DNA from: an uncultured Blautia sp.
GTDB taxonomy: Bacteria; Bacillota; Clostridia; Lachnospirales; Lachnospiraceae
Assembly: GCA_945872375.1 (NCBI GenBank)
Contig: CAMBYR010000026.1
Coordinates: 1 to 14,400 of the forward strand
Direction: 5' to 3'
DNA: 14,400 nucleotides
Position numbers and translations under genes: made by a program. This document shows, in pieces, positions 1 to 6,855 of this stretch. The notes below the pieces were generated by a model that saw nothing but the letters and a program-made list of their open reading frames with translations, did not search any database and was not told the DNA's origin. Positions within the stretch are counted from its first letter, which is position 1. Each line of letters opens with the position of its first letter.

Positions 1-1049
1 AGCTGCTGGAAATCTCCAGGGCACTGTTTTTCAACGCCAGGCTTCTGATCCTGGATGAACCGACCACCGCGCTGAATAACGAAGAGATTGCCCACCTGTT
101 CAGCATCATCCGAAACCTGAAGAAGACGGGTACTTCCTTTATTTTTATCTCCCATAAAATGCCGGAGATTTTTGAAATATCAGACAGGTATACCGTATTT
201 CGAAATGGAGAATACATCGCATCGGGGGATATTTCCGGTATTACGCCGGAAGAAATCACCGGATTGATGGTAGGTGGTTCCTATGCCGCAGAAGAGGTAT
301 ATGAAACAAGAAATACAGGGGACGTGGCAGTAAAGCTTACGCACTATACAGGTCCCGGTTTTTCAGATGTGAATCTGGAGATCAGAAAAGGTCAGATCGT
401 TGGCCTGACCGGTCTTCAGGGAGCCGGAAGCTCGGAACTTCTGCAGTGTATGTTCGGCGTAACCCGTGCGGAAAAGGGAAGCCTTATTGTTGATGGAAAA
501 AGCATTCTGCCCCATTCGATACACAGTGCCATGAAAGCCGGAATGGGGATGCTGCCTGCAAACAGAAAAGAAAATTCCGTGATCAGTGATATGAGTCTTC
601 TGGAAAATATGTATCTTGCGGAACACACGCTTTCTGCCGGGAAATTTCATATCAGCAGAAAGGCAGAAACGGAAAAATTTGAAAGTTTCCGGAAGATGCT
701 GAATATCAAGGCAGGGGACTGTGACGATTCGGTTCTTTCCTTAAGCGGAGGCAATCAGCAGAAAGTGTTTCTGGCACGATGGCTGAATACCAATGCCGAT
801 GTGCTGCTTCTGGACAATCCCACGCAGGGAATTGACGTGGGGGCGAAGGCGGAAATCTACCGGCTGATCCTGCAGTTTGCAAAGCAGGGAAAAACGATCC
901 TGATCAATACGCTGGAAATCCCGGAGATCCAGAAGATTGCAGATTACTGTGTCGTTTTTTATGAGGGAAGGATCGTCAGGATCCTGGATCACAGTGAAAT
1001 TAATGAACAGACGGTTATGCTGTATTCTACCAATGCAGCAGGAGTATAA
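1..1049 (+). CDS. Sugar ABC transporter ATP-binding protein, RbsA/MglA type (5' end outside window)
   Basis: Reading is open from the first base (first full codon at 3), giving the last 348 residues of a protein that is normally about 500. It would energise sugar import on the inner face of the membrane. The visible end of the first nucleotide-binding domain has Walker B LLILDEPTTAL and the H-loop ISHK. The second domain has a degenerate Walker A (GLQGAGSSEL, no lysine), an intact signature LSGGNQQK and the RbsA-type D-loop region GIDVGAKAEIY. Two-domain ATPases of this shape belong to the ribose/galactose/xylose importers. Oddly, the second Walker B reads LLLDNPTQG, with asparagine where the family usually has glutamate, and the switch region reads INTLEIPE instead of the usual SSEMPE. 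The ATG at 159 is internal, since Walker B lies upstream of it in the same frame. The permease follows after 12 bases. The binding protein is not in the window. Substrate is unknown; context suggests a glycoside or sugar. Confidence 0.93.
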   Translation, partial: LLEISRALFFNARLLILDEPTTALNNEEIAHLFSIIRNLKKTGTSFIFISHKMPEIFEISDRYTVFRNGEYIASGDISGITPEEITGLMVGGSYAAEEVYETRNTGDVAVKLTHYTGPGFSDVNLEIRKGQIVGLTGLQGAGSSELLQCMFGVTRAEKGSLIVDGKSILPHSIHSAMKAGMGMLPANRKENSVISDMSLLENMYLAEHTLSAGKFHISRKAETEKFESFRKMLNIKAGDCDDSVLSLSGGNQQKVFLARWLNTNADVLLLDNPTQGIDVGAKAEIYRLILQFAKQGKTILINTLEIPEIQKIADYCVVFYEGRIVRILDHSEINEQTVMLYSTNAAGV

Positions 1050-1061
1050 GGGGGACGCAAA

Positions 1062-2069
1062 ATGAATCGAAAGAAGGATCCAGTTACAAAATTTCTGTCT
1101 CAGTACAGTTTTATTCTTGTTTTTGTCGCTATTTTTGCCGTGTATGCACTGGTGGCACATGGCCTTACCTGGAATGGAGTGATGAATATTTTCCGCCATT
1201 CCGCGGTGATCGGTATTATCGGAATTGGAATGGGAATGGTATGTATCACCGGTGAAATTGATCTGTCTGTGGGCTCCATGCTTGCCATGGTCAGCGGTTT
1301 TGCTGTTGTGATTTTCAATATTACAGGCAGCATTTTTCTGACATTGCTTTTTACAGTCCTGTTCGGTGGAATCTGTGGTGCAGTGAACGGAATCCTGGTG
1401 GGATATGTGGAGATGCCGGCTTTTATCGTAACACTGGCTACCATGCTGATCTACCGTTCCTTTGCCCAGTATTTCTGCCAGATCTTCCCGAAAGACCTGA
1501 TCGGAGGAGGAAGCTCTGTATACAGAATGTCCAACAAACTGGATGCATACCAGACATTTTATGATTTTGGAAACGGAAAGATTGCCACGGTTCCGATCGT
1601 GGGACTGATTCTTGTGATCATTGTGGCAGTCTTTACCTATATCAGTACCAGCACCAAGTACGGAAAGAAGATCTATGCGATCGGAAGCAATGCAAAAGGT
1701 GCAGGTCTGGCAGGCATCAATGTAAAGCTGATGAAAGTATCCGTATTCGTGGTCGCCGGTGCCCTTGTGGGAGTGAGCGCGTTTTTGTGGATTGCCATGA
1801 ATGCCTCCTCTGACCCGGCTACAACGGGAAAAAGCTATGAGATGTATGCCATTGCATCGGCTGTTCTGGGCGGCATCAGTATGAGCGGTGGAAGAGGAAA
1901 ATGTCTGGGAATCCTGTTCGGAGCCATGTCCTATACGGTCATCGACAAGATTATTGTGGCACTGAAAATGGACTCTCTGATCAATGATGCCATCAAGGGA
2001 ATCATTCTTCTTCTTGTTATTCTGATCCAGATTATCGGGCCGAAACTGAAAGGGAAAATCCGTCACTGA
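1062..2069 (+). CDS. Sugar ABC transporter permease, RbsC/AraH type
   Basis: Membrane-spanning subunit of the importer whose ATPase lies immediately upstream. It is 335 residues long, normal for the family, and very hydrophobic with about 8-10 predicted membrane segments. Family signatures are visible: GEIDLSVGS at residues 64-72, MPAFIVTLATM at about 118-128, the cytoplasmic coupling stretch YGKKIYAIGSN at 200-210 followed by LAGINV, and the C-terminal AVLGGISMSGGRG near 268-279. The start is supported by a purine-rich AAGGGGG Shine-Dalgarno at 1048-1054, just after the ATPase stop, so the two genes are surely co-transcribed and translationally close. Nothing in the sequence fixes the substrate; ribose-type transporters of this family carry many pentoses, hexoses and some glycosides. 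The linked oxidoreductase and deglycosidase genes suggest a plant glycoside or its sugar (inference). Confidence 0.93.
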   Translation: MNRKKDPVTKFLSQYSFILVFVAIFAVYALVAHGLTWNGVMNIFRHSAVIGIIGIGMGMVCITGEIDLSVGSMLAMVSGFAVVIFNITGSIFLTLLFTVLFGGICGAVNGILVGYVEMPAFIVTLATMLIYRSFAQYFCQIFPKDLIGGGSSVYRMSNKLDAYQTFYDFGNGKIATVPIVGLILVIIVAVFTYISTSTKYGKKIYAIGSNAKGAGLAGINVKLMKVSVFVVAGALVGVSAFLWIAMNASSDPATTGKSYEMYAIASAVLGGISMSGGRGKCLGILFGAMSYTVIDKIIVALKMDSLINDAIKGIILLLVILIQIIGPKLKGKIRH

Positions 2070-2097
2070 CAGGATAAAAAAACACCTGTGATTTTTT
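2066..2097 (+). terminator. Weak possible terminator after the permease
   Basis: ACAGG (2069-2073) can pair with CCTGT (2085-2089) and is followed by a T6 run at 2092-2097. The stem is only 5 bp with an 11-base A-rich loop, so at best it would be leaky and let transcription continue into the oxidoreductase gene. Confidence 0.2.
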
Positions 2098-2194
2098 AAT
2101 CCGTTTATTCTAAAAGGGAAAAAATCAGGGGAGGAAGGTAAAAAGAATAGGAAAAAAGAAGAAAAATAGAAATGTGCGGAAACAGGAAAAACAG

Positions 2195-2224
2195 TATACT
2201 TAAACCATCAAATAAATCAGGAGG
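2195..2224 (+). promoter_or_regulatory. Putative -10 box and strong RBS of the oxidoreductase gene
   Basis: TATACT at 2195-2200 matches a sigma-A -10 box in 5 of 6 positions. No convincing -35 box sits 16-18 bases upstream, so an activator could be needed. A perfect AGGAGG ribosome binding site lies at 2219-2224, nine bases before the ATG, and fixes the start at 2234. A purine-rich stretch (2112-2170) precedes the -10. Confidence 0.4.
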
Positions 2225-2233
2225 AACCAGAAA

Positions 2234-3337
2234 ATGGCAAAAGTTAGAGTTGGAATCGTTGGCTGCGGCGGAATCGCAAACCAGAAGCATATGCCGTCTT
2301 TGAAGGCAAATGCAGAATTAAATGAAATCGTGGCATTCTGCGACATCATTGAGGAGCGCGCAGTAAAGGCAAAAGCTGACTACGGTACAGCAGACGCAAA
2401 AGTTTATACAGATTACATGGATCTTGTAAATGATCCGAACGTTGATGTTGTACATGTTTGTACTCCAAACGTTGCACACTGTCCGATTACGGTTGCTGCT
2501 TTTGAAGCAGGCAAGCATGTAATGTGTGAAAAACCGATGGCTCACTGCACAGCAGATGCACAGAAGATGATCGATGCATGGAAAAAATCCGGAAAGAAAT
2601 TCACCATCGGATATCAGAACCGTCTGAGAGATGACACCCAGACCCTTCATGCTTCCTGTGAAGCCGGAGAGCTTGGCGAGATTTATTTTGCAAAGGCACA
2701 CGCACTGAGAAGAAGAGCAGTTCCTACATGGGGCGTATTCCCGAACAAGGCTCTTCAGGGCGGCGGTCCGCTGATCGATATCGGCACCCATGCACTGGAT
2801 ATCACACTCTGGATGATGAATAACTATGAGCCATTATCCGTATCCGGCGTTGTAAACTATAAGCTGGGACGTCAGGCTGATGGCCCGGACGGCAACGTAT
2901 TCGGACCATGGGATCCGGAAACCTTCGAAGTAGAAGACTCCGCATTCGGTCTGATCAAGATGAAAAATGGCGCAAGCATCTACCTGGAAGCATCCTGGGC
3001 TCTGAATGTCCTGAAATCCATGGAAGCATCCACCACACTCTGCGGTACAAAAGCAGGTGCTGAGATTCATCACGGCGGAAGCTATCCGCAGGATGAGCTG
3101 ATCTACAACACAGTAGAACACAATCAGTTAATGGAAAAGACAATTTCTCCTGCAGGCGTTGTGGACTTCTTTGAAGGCGGCGCATCCGCAGAAGGTGTTC
3201 GTGAGCAGAAACAGTGGCTGGAAGCAATCATCAATGATACCGAGCCGCTTGTAAAACCGGAGCAGGCATTCGTAGTTACCCAGATTCTGGAAGGTATCTA
3301 CAAATCTTCTGAAACCGGAAAAGAAGTATTCTTCTAA
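2234..3337 (+). CDS. Gfo/Idh/MocA family oxidoreductase, candidate glycoside C3-oxidising enzyme
   Basis: NAD(P)-dependent dehydrogenase of 367 residues, a usual length for the family. An N-terminal Rossmann fold shows VGIVGCGGIA (residues 6-15). The family catalytic lysine is in EKP (99-101), and the substrate-binding motif GGGPLIDIGTHALD spans 176-189, with Asp182 and His186 as likely catalytic residues. Members oxidise or reduce a sugar hydroxyl, often at C2 or C3. In gut C-glycoside degraders the partner oxidoreductase (DgpA of the puerarin-degrading strain PUE) oxidises the glucose C3 hydroxyl so that the C-C bond can then be cleaved; the two deglycosidase subunits encoded just downstream make that role the best guess here. 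It has its own RBS and -10 box, and a terminator lies between it and the next gene. No signal peptide, so cytoplasmic. An inositol or other sugar dehydrogenase remains possible. Family certain, substrate inferred. Confidence 0.92.
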   Translation: MAKVRVGIVGCGGIANQKHMPSLKANAELNEIVAFCDIIEERAVKAKADYGTADAKVYTDYMDLVNDPNVDVVHVCTPNVAHCPITVAAFEAGKHVMCEKPMAHCTADAQKMIDAWKKSGKKFTIGYQNRLRDDTQTLHASCEAGELGEIYFAKAHALRRRAVPTWGVFPNKALQGGGPLIDIGTHALDITLWMMNNYEPLSVSGVVNYKLGRQADGPDGNVFGPWDPETFEVEDSAFGLIKMKNGASIYLEASWALNVLKSMEASTTLCGTKAGAEIHHGGSYPQDELIYNTVEHNQLMEKTISPAGVVDFFEGGASAEGVREQKQWLEAIINDTEPLVKPEQAFVVTQILEGIYKSSETGKEVFF

Positions 3338-3359
3338 AAAGAACATTGTTGCATAAGCC

Positions 3360-3407
3360 TCAGGCATCAGAGGAGCCTGCCTGATCACTGGTCAGGCGGG
3401 CTTTTTT
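3360..3407 (+). terminator. Intrinsic terminator with overlapping antiterminator-like hairpin
   Basis: A 10-bp stem (3375-3384 with 3392-3401, one G-T pair, 7-base loop) is followed by TTTTTT at 3402-3407, a good intrinsic terminator between the oxidoreductase and the deglycosidase genes. Its left arm TGCCTGA (3378-3384) can instead pair with TCAGGCA at 3360-3366, which would block the terminator. Terminator is clear; the switching role is inference. Confidence 0.75.
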
Positions 3408-3414
3408 GACCTGA

Positions 3415-3426
3415 CAGACATGTCTG
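3415..3426. repeat. Perfect 12-bp palindrome upstream of the beta-subunit gene
   Basis: CAGACATGTCTG is a perfect inverted repeat placed between the terminator and the start of the gene at 3471, where an operator could sit. The 9-mer CAGGCATCA occurs both before the terminator (3361-3369) and after this palindrome (3433-3441). No clear -35/-10 pair is visible around it. Confidence 0.35.
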
Positions 3427-3470
3427 CTTGCGCAGGCATCACCATAAAGAAAGAAAGGAAGAATAGAAAA

Positions 3471-3866
3471 ATGGCTGCCAGACAGATTTTTAATCCGGAT
3501 GGATTTAAGAATATTGAAGAAAATGGAAAAATCACTGGATATCAGTTCCAGTTTAAAGCACAGTACTACCGAGGAATCACACTGTCCATCGTACATGACA
3601 TCAGCGTAAATGTGGACGGAGAGGACGCAGCACGCGAAGATATCAGTCTGACCGTAAACGGTGAAACCTTCACTCTGGATCAGATGCTGACAGTGGTAGA
3701 TTCTGATTACCGCTGGGAATTCGGCGAGTACGCAACCGTTACCGTAAAGAAAGAGGGAGGCCTTGTAGCAGGAAAACATCATATCAAATCCGTACAGCTT
3801 ATCGTTCCTTCCTACATGCCGTTCCCGGTAAAAGCAAACTGCGAAACAGATTTTGTGATCGAATAA
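3471..3866 (+). CDS. C-glycoside deglycosidase beta-subunit-like protein (DUF6379)
   Basis: Small 131-residue protein, with no signal peptide or membrane segment, rich in beta-strand-like stretches (for example ITLSIVHDISVNVDG and YATVTVKKEG). It resembles the DUF6379 family, the small beta subunit of bacterial C-glycoside deglycosidases (the DfgAB, DgpBC and CarBC complexes). There it packs against the TIM-barrel alpha subunit and helps form the active site that cleaves 3-oxo-C-glycosides. Being directly followed by an alpha-subunit-like gene, 13 bases away, strongly supports a complex. I chose ATG 3471 because AGGAAG at 3456-3461 is well placed; an in-frame ATG at 3420 would add 17 residues but lies in the region just after the terminator and has no RBS. 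Recognition is from remembered family sequence features, not an alignment. A role on O-glycosides or another 3-oxo-sugar is possible. Confidence 0.82.
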   Translation: MAARQIFNPDGFKNIEENGKITGYQFQFKAQYYRGITLSIVHDISVNVDGEDAAREDISLTVNGETFTLDQMLTVVDSDYRWEFGEYATVTVKKEGGLVAGKHHIKSVQLIVPSYMPFPVKANCETDFVIE

Positions 3867-3879
3867 GGAGGAAAGAACC

Positions 3880-4935
3880 ATGAGCCACGATATTAAAAGA
3901 AGTATTTCCCTGTACAGTTATCAGGATGAATATTATGATGGAAAACTGGATCTGGAAGGCTGTCTCCGTGAAACTGCGAAAACAGGCGCCACCGGCGTAG
4001 AGCTTCTTGCAGAACAGATGATCAAAAAATTTCCGAAGCCCATTGAAGATGAAGCATTCCGTGAAAACTGGTTTGCAATGCTTGATAAATACGGCCTCGT
4101 TCCTTCCTGCTATGATGCATTCCTGGAAAACCGCATTTATTCCAACCGTACCCTGAGCCTTGGCGAGCAGATCAACATGATGAAGAGAGATATTCGTCTC
4201 GCAAACATGCTGGGATTCCCGGTACTTCGTACCCTTGTTTCCACTCCGATGGATGTGATCGAAGGAAGCCTGGAATACGCGGAACAGATGAATGTGAAGA
4301 TTGGTCTGGAGGTTCATGCACCGTTTTCTCTGAATTCCGGATGGGCTGACGGATACATGGAGATGATTAACAGAACCGGTACCAAATATTTCGGATTTGT
4401 TCCGGATATGGGTATCTTCTGCAAAAATATCCCGGATGTTTTAAGAGACAAGGCGAAAAGAATGGGTGCTTCCGAAGAGTGCCTGAAGATTGTTGACGAT
4501 GCATATGCACAGAGAGTAGCAAAAGGCTTTGTGAAGATCAAATATGATCTTGATCTTGGAAAAGCCAATATGGAATACCGTATGGCAAACGGCATGAAGG
4601 AAATGATGGAAGCCGTAGAAAAAGCAGGCGGCGGCCCGGCAGATATGATGTATGCCGGAAGCTCCTTCACCTATTCCTGGTCTGAGTCTCAGGATATCAT
4701 CGACAATATTGACTATATTTTCCATACGCATGCAAAATTCTACAACGTTCATGAGGACTATGTAGAAACAGCAGTAGCGATCCCTGAAGTGGTAGAAGCA
4801 TTTAAAAAGGCCGGATACAAAGGCTTCTTAAGCTCCGAATACGAGGGCGGAGAACACTTAAGAGACGTTGGTGTTGACAGTATCGAGCAGTGCCGCCGCC
4901 ATCAGGAAGCGTTAAGAAGAGCCATTGAAGGCTAA
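3880..4935 (+). CDS. C-glycoside deglycosidase alpha-subunit-like protein (sugar phosphate isomerase/epimerase TIM barrel)
   Basis: 351-residue cytoplasmic protein of the xylose-isomerase-like TIM-barrel superfamily. Acidic and histidine residues expected to hold a divalent metal sit at the ends of successive strands: Glu144 in GLEVHAP, Asp176 in FVPDMGIF, His284 (or His282) in FHTHAKFY and Glu320 in SSEYEG. His146, two residues after the first ligand, is a candidate catalytic base. These assignments are read from motif spacing, not a structure. In known C-glycoside deglycosidases this subunit carries the metal and, with the small DUF6379 partner, cleaves the C-C bond of a 3-oxo-glycoside by an elimination-type reaction, releasing the aglycone. 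The gene starts 13 bases after the beta subunit, with AAGGAGG inside the gap at 3865-3871, so the pair is co-expressed. A strong terminator follows. A plain sugar isomerase or epimerase is the alternative, but the paired small subunit argues against it. Confidence 0.87.
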   Translation: MSHDIKRSISLYSYQDEYYDGKLDLEGCLRETAKTGATGVELLAEQMIKKFPKPIEDEAFRENWFAMLDKYGLVPSCYDAFLENRIYSNRTLSLGEQINMMKRDIRLANMLGFPVLRTLVSTPMDVIEGSLEYAEQMNVKIGLEVHAPFSLNSGWADGYMEMINRTGTKYFGFVPDMGIFCKNIPDVLRDKAKRMGASEECLKIVDDAYAQRVAKGFVKIKYDLDLGKANMEYRMANGMKEMMEAVEKAGGGPADMMYAGSSFTYSWSESQDIIDNIDYIFHTHAKFYNVHEDYVETAVAIPEVVEAFKKAGYKGFLSSEYEGGEHLRDVGVDSIEQCRRHQEALRRAIEG

Positions 4936-4948
4936 TTAAAATTACAAC

Positions 4949-5000
4949 AGAGGCCGTGAAAAATGGAGAGGATCGTTTTCCGTTTTTCCGGCCTCTTTTT
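4949..5000 (+). terminator. Strong intrinsic terminator closing the deglycosidase unit
   Basis: AGAGGCCG (4949-4956) pairs perfectly with CGGCCTCT (4989-4996). The enclosed sequence extends the stem through GAAAAA and TTTTTC, and a T5 run ends at 5000. It sits 13 bases after the alpha-subunit stop. Confidence 0.9.
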
Positions 5001-5014
5001 GTGTAATCCGGTGA

Positions 5015-5043
5015 TTGCTCCCGGGAGGATAATTTGATAAAAT
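5015..5043 (+). promoter_or_regulatory. Putative extended -10 promoter for the metallohydrolase unit
   Basis: TAAAAT at 5038-5043 with TG one base upstream (5035-5036) forms an extended -10. TTGCTC at 5015-5020 is a weak -35 at 17-base spacing. Lying after the terminator at 4949-5000 and before the gene at 5105, it would give a leader of about 55 bases. Confidence 0.5.
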
Positions 5044-5104
5044 AACTGAAAAATGAGAGATCGCGAAAAGGAATACGGGAGCAGATACAGGGAGAGAACA
5101 GAAG

Positions 5105-5914
5105 ATGAAGATTGCAGTATTAATGGAAGATACATGTGGAGATCAGACATGTCTTTTTGAACATGGCTTATCGGTTTATGTGGAAACGGAACATCATAAG
5201 ATACTGGTGGATACCGGTGCAAGTGATGCGTTTTTGGAAAATGCGAAAAAGATGGGAGTATCGCTGCAGGAAGTGGACACGGTTGTGCTAAGCCACGGAC
5301 ATTATGACCATTCCGGAGGGCTGACGGCATTTTGTGAGAGAAACCGCAAGGCCAGGATTTACATGCAGAAAAGCGCGCTGGGGGATTATTATCACAATGA
5401 ACGGTATATCGGAGTGGACAAGAGAATCGGAGAATTTCCCCAGGTTTGCCTGTTGTCCGGAGATTTCGTGATTGACGGGGAACTGTCTGTTTTTTCCAAC
5501 ATTACAGGAAGACGGTTTTATCCTCAAAGCAATCTGGAACTGTCGGAAGAAGCAGGCGGGAAACGGATGCAGGATACCTTTTCCCATGAACAATGTCTGG
5601 TGATACGAACACCGGAACAGTCGATTTTGCTGTCAGGATGTGCTCATAACGGGATCTTGAATATTCTTGACCGTTATGAGGAACTGTATCACGGAATGCC
5701 GGATCTGGTCATCAGCGGATTTCATATGATGAAGAAAACCGATTATACGCCGGAGGAGACAAAGATCATCTGTGATACGGCACGGGAACTGAAAAAGTGG
5801 AAGACACGTTTTTTCACAGGACATTGTACAGGAGAAAAAGCAATAGAACTGATGATGCCAATCATGGGCGGGCAGCTGGTGCAGATTCACAGCGGAGATG
5901 TGTGGGAAGTTTGA
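5105..5914 (+). CDS. MBL-fold metallo-hydrolase
   Basis: 269-residue cytoplasmic member of the metallo-beta-lactamase fold. The zinc motif HxHxDH is present as SHGHYDHSGG (His64, His66, Asp68, His69). Other conserved points are VDTG (Asp36), GCAHNG (His181), SGFHM (His207) and the C-terminal FTGHCTG (His240). GCAHNGI and FTGHCTG are typical of the subgroup often annotated as 7,8-dihydropterin-6-methyl-4-(beta-D-ribofuranosyl)aminobenzene 5'-phosphate synthase-like; that name comes from archaea and says little about function in Firmicutes. The start is supported by GGGAGAG at 5090-5096. It is the first gene of a three-gene unit with its own promoter, followed 62 bases later by a HAD phosphatase. 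The substrate is unknown; a role in handling products of the upstream glycoside pathway is only a guess. Confidence 0.88.
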   Translation: MKIAVLMEDTCGDQTCLFEHGLSVYVETEHHKILVDTGASDAFLENAKKMGVSLQEVDTVVLSHGHYDHSGGLTAFCERNRKARIYMQKSALGDYYHNERYIGVDKRIGEFPQVCLLSGDFVIDGELSVFSNITGRRFYPQSNLELSEEAGGKRMQDTFSHEQCLVIRTPEQSILLSGCAHNGILNILDRYEELYHGMPDLVISGFHMMKKTDYTPEETKIICDTARELKKWKTRFFTGHCTGEKAIELMMPIMGGQLVQIHSGDVWEV

Positions 5915-5976
5915 GAAATGCCTGCGATGTATGAGGAAAGCAGAATTTTGATTTCAGGACAGATGGAGAACGGAAG

Positions 5977-6855
5977 ATGAATATAAAACTCATTGCCAGT
6001 GATCTGGATGGAACATTATTAACAGGAAAAAAAGAAATTACTCCATATACCCGGGAGGTGCTTCAGAAAACTGCGGAACAGGGATGCATGTTTGTCCCTG
6101 CCACGGGACGTGCGTTCAGTGCGGTGCCCCGGGAGGTACTGGAACTTCCGGGGGCGGAATATGTGATCAGCTCCAACGGGGCTGCGATTTATTCCATTTC
6201 ACAGGGAAAACGGATTTACCGGTGCCTTTTGTCGGAACGTTCTGTGGAGGCTATGCTTGCGCTTCCTCTTTCAGAGGAAATTGCCATGGAAGCGTTTTTA
6301 GAAGGTGTCCCTTATTCACAGGAAGAAGTGGTGGCTGATCCTGGTCATTTTGGAGCCACGGGATATGGGATTCAGTATGTGCAGAGAACCAGAAAAAGGG
6401 TAAAGGATATCAGGGCTTTTGTTCGTATGCATATAGGAGAGCTGGACGGACTTTCCTTTATTTCCGGAGTACCGGAAAAGCTTGCAGAGCTTCGTCGGAT
6501 CCTGGAGCGGGATATTACGGATATCCATCTTACCACCTCCATGTCTCACATGCTGGAGATTGGCCACGAGAATGGAGGAAAAGGAAATACTCTCGTGCAT
6601 CTTCTGAAGACTCTGGGAATGTCTCCGGATGAGGCTATGGCATTTGGAGATGCAGACAACGACAGGGAAATGCTTTCGGCGGTAAAGTATGGAATTGCCA
6701 TGGGAAATGCTGAGGAATGCTGCAAACAGGCAGCTTATGCAGTGACCCTTTCCAACGGAGAGGAAGGGGTTGCCAGAGCGGTGGAAAGATATTTAGGATG
6801 GACAGGAGATCATTATCATGAAAATCATAAAAGAAAAAATAACAGAATATGGTGA
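5977..6855 (+). CDS. Cof-type HAD-IIB family sugar phosphatase
   Basis: 292-residue cytoplasmic haloacid-dehalogenase-superfamily hydrolase. Motif I is SDLDGTLL with nucleophile Asp9 and acid Asp11, motif II is ATGR (Thr43), motif III lysine is in GGKGNTL (Lys202), and motif IV is GDADNDREM (Asp225, Asp229). The large cap between about residues 85 and 195 is the Cof/YidA (HAD-IIB) type, whose members dephosphorylate sugar phosphates, flavin or pyridoxal phosphates. The start has a modest GGAG at 5965-5968. The normal end of the fold is near RYLGW (271-275); a further 17 residues rich in His, Lys and Asn run into the start of the next gene, overlapping it by 38 bases. Translational coupling to that gene is therefore likely. 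Physiological substrate cannot be read from the sequence. Confidence 0.9.
   Translation: MNIKLIASDLDGTLLTGKKEITPYTREVLQKTAEQGCMFVPATGRAFSAVPREVLELPGAEYVISSNGAAIYSISQGKRIYRCLLSERSVEAMLALPLSEEIAMEAFLEGVPYSQEEVVADPGHFGATGYGIQYVQRTRKRVKDIRAFVRMHIGELDGLSFISGVPEKLAELRRILERDITDIHLTTSMSHMLEIGHENGGKGNTLVHLLKTLGMSPDEAMAFGDADNDREMLSAVKYGIAMGNAEECCKQAAYAVTLSNGEEGVARAVERYLGWTGDHYHENHKRKNNRIW

Noticed and set aside
741..2066. 441-codon open frame on the minus strand opposite the ABC transporter genes
   Set aside because: Antisense to two clear transporter genes; the translation is rich in His, Gln, Cys and Asp without family motifs.
3420..3470. Upstream ATG start for the deglycosidase beta subunit
   Set aside because: It would add 17 basic residues encoded by the palindrome and spacer region, has no RBS, and the ATG at 3471 has a well-placed AGGAAG.
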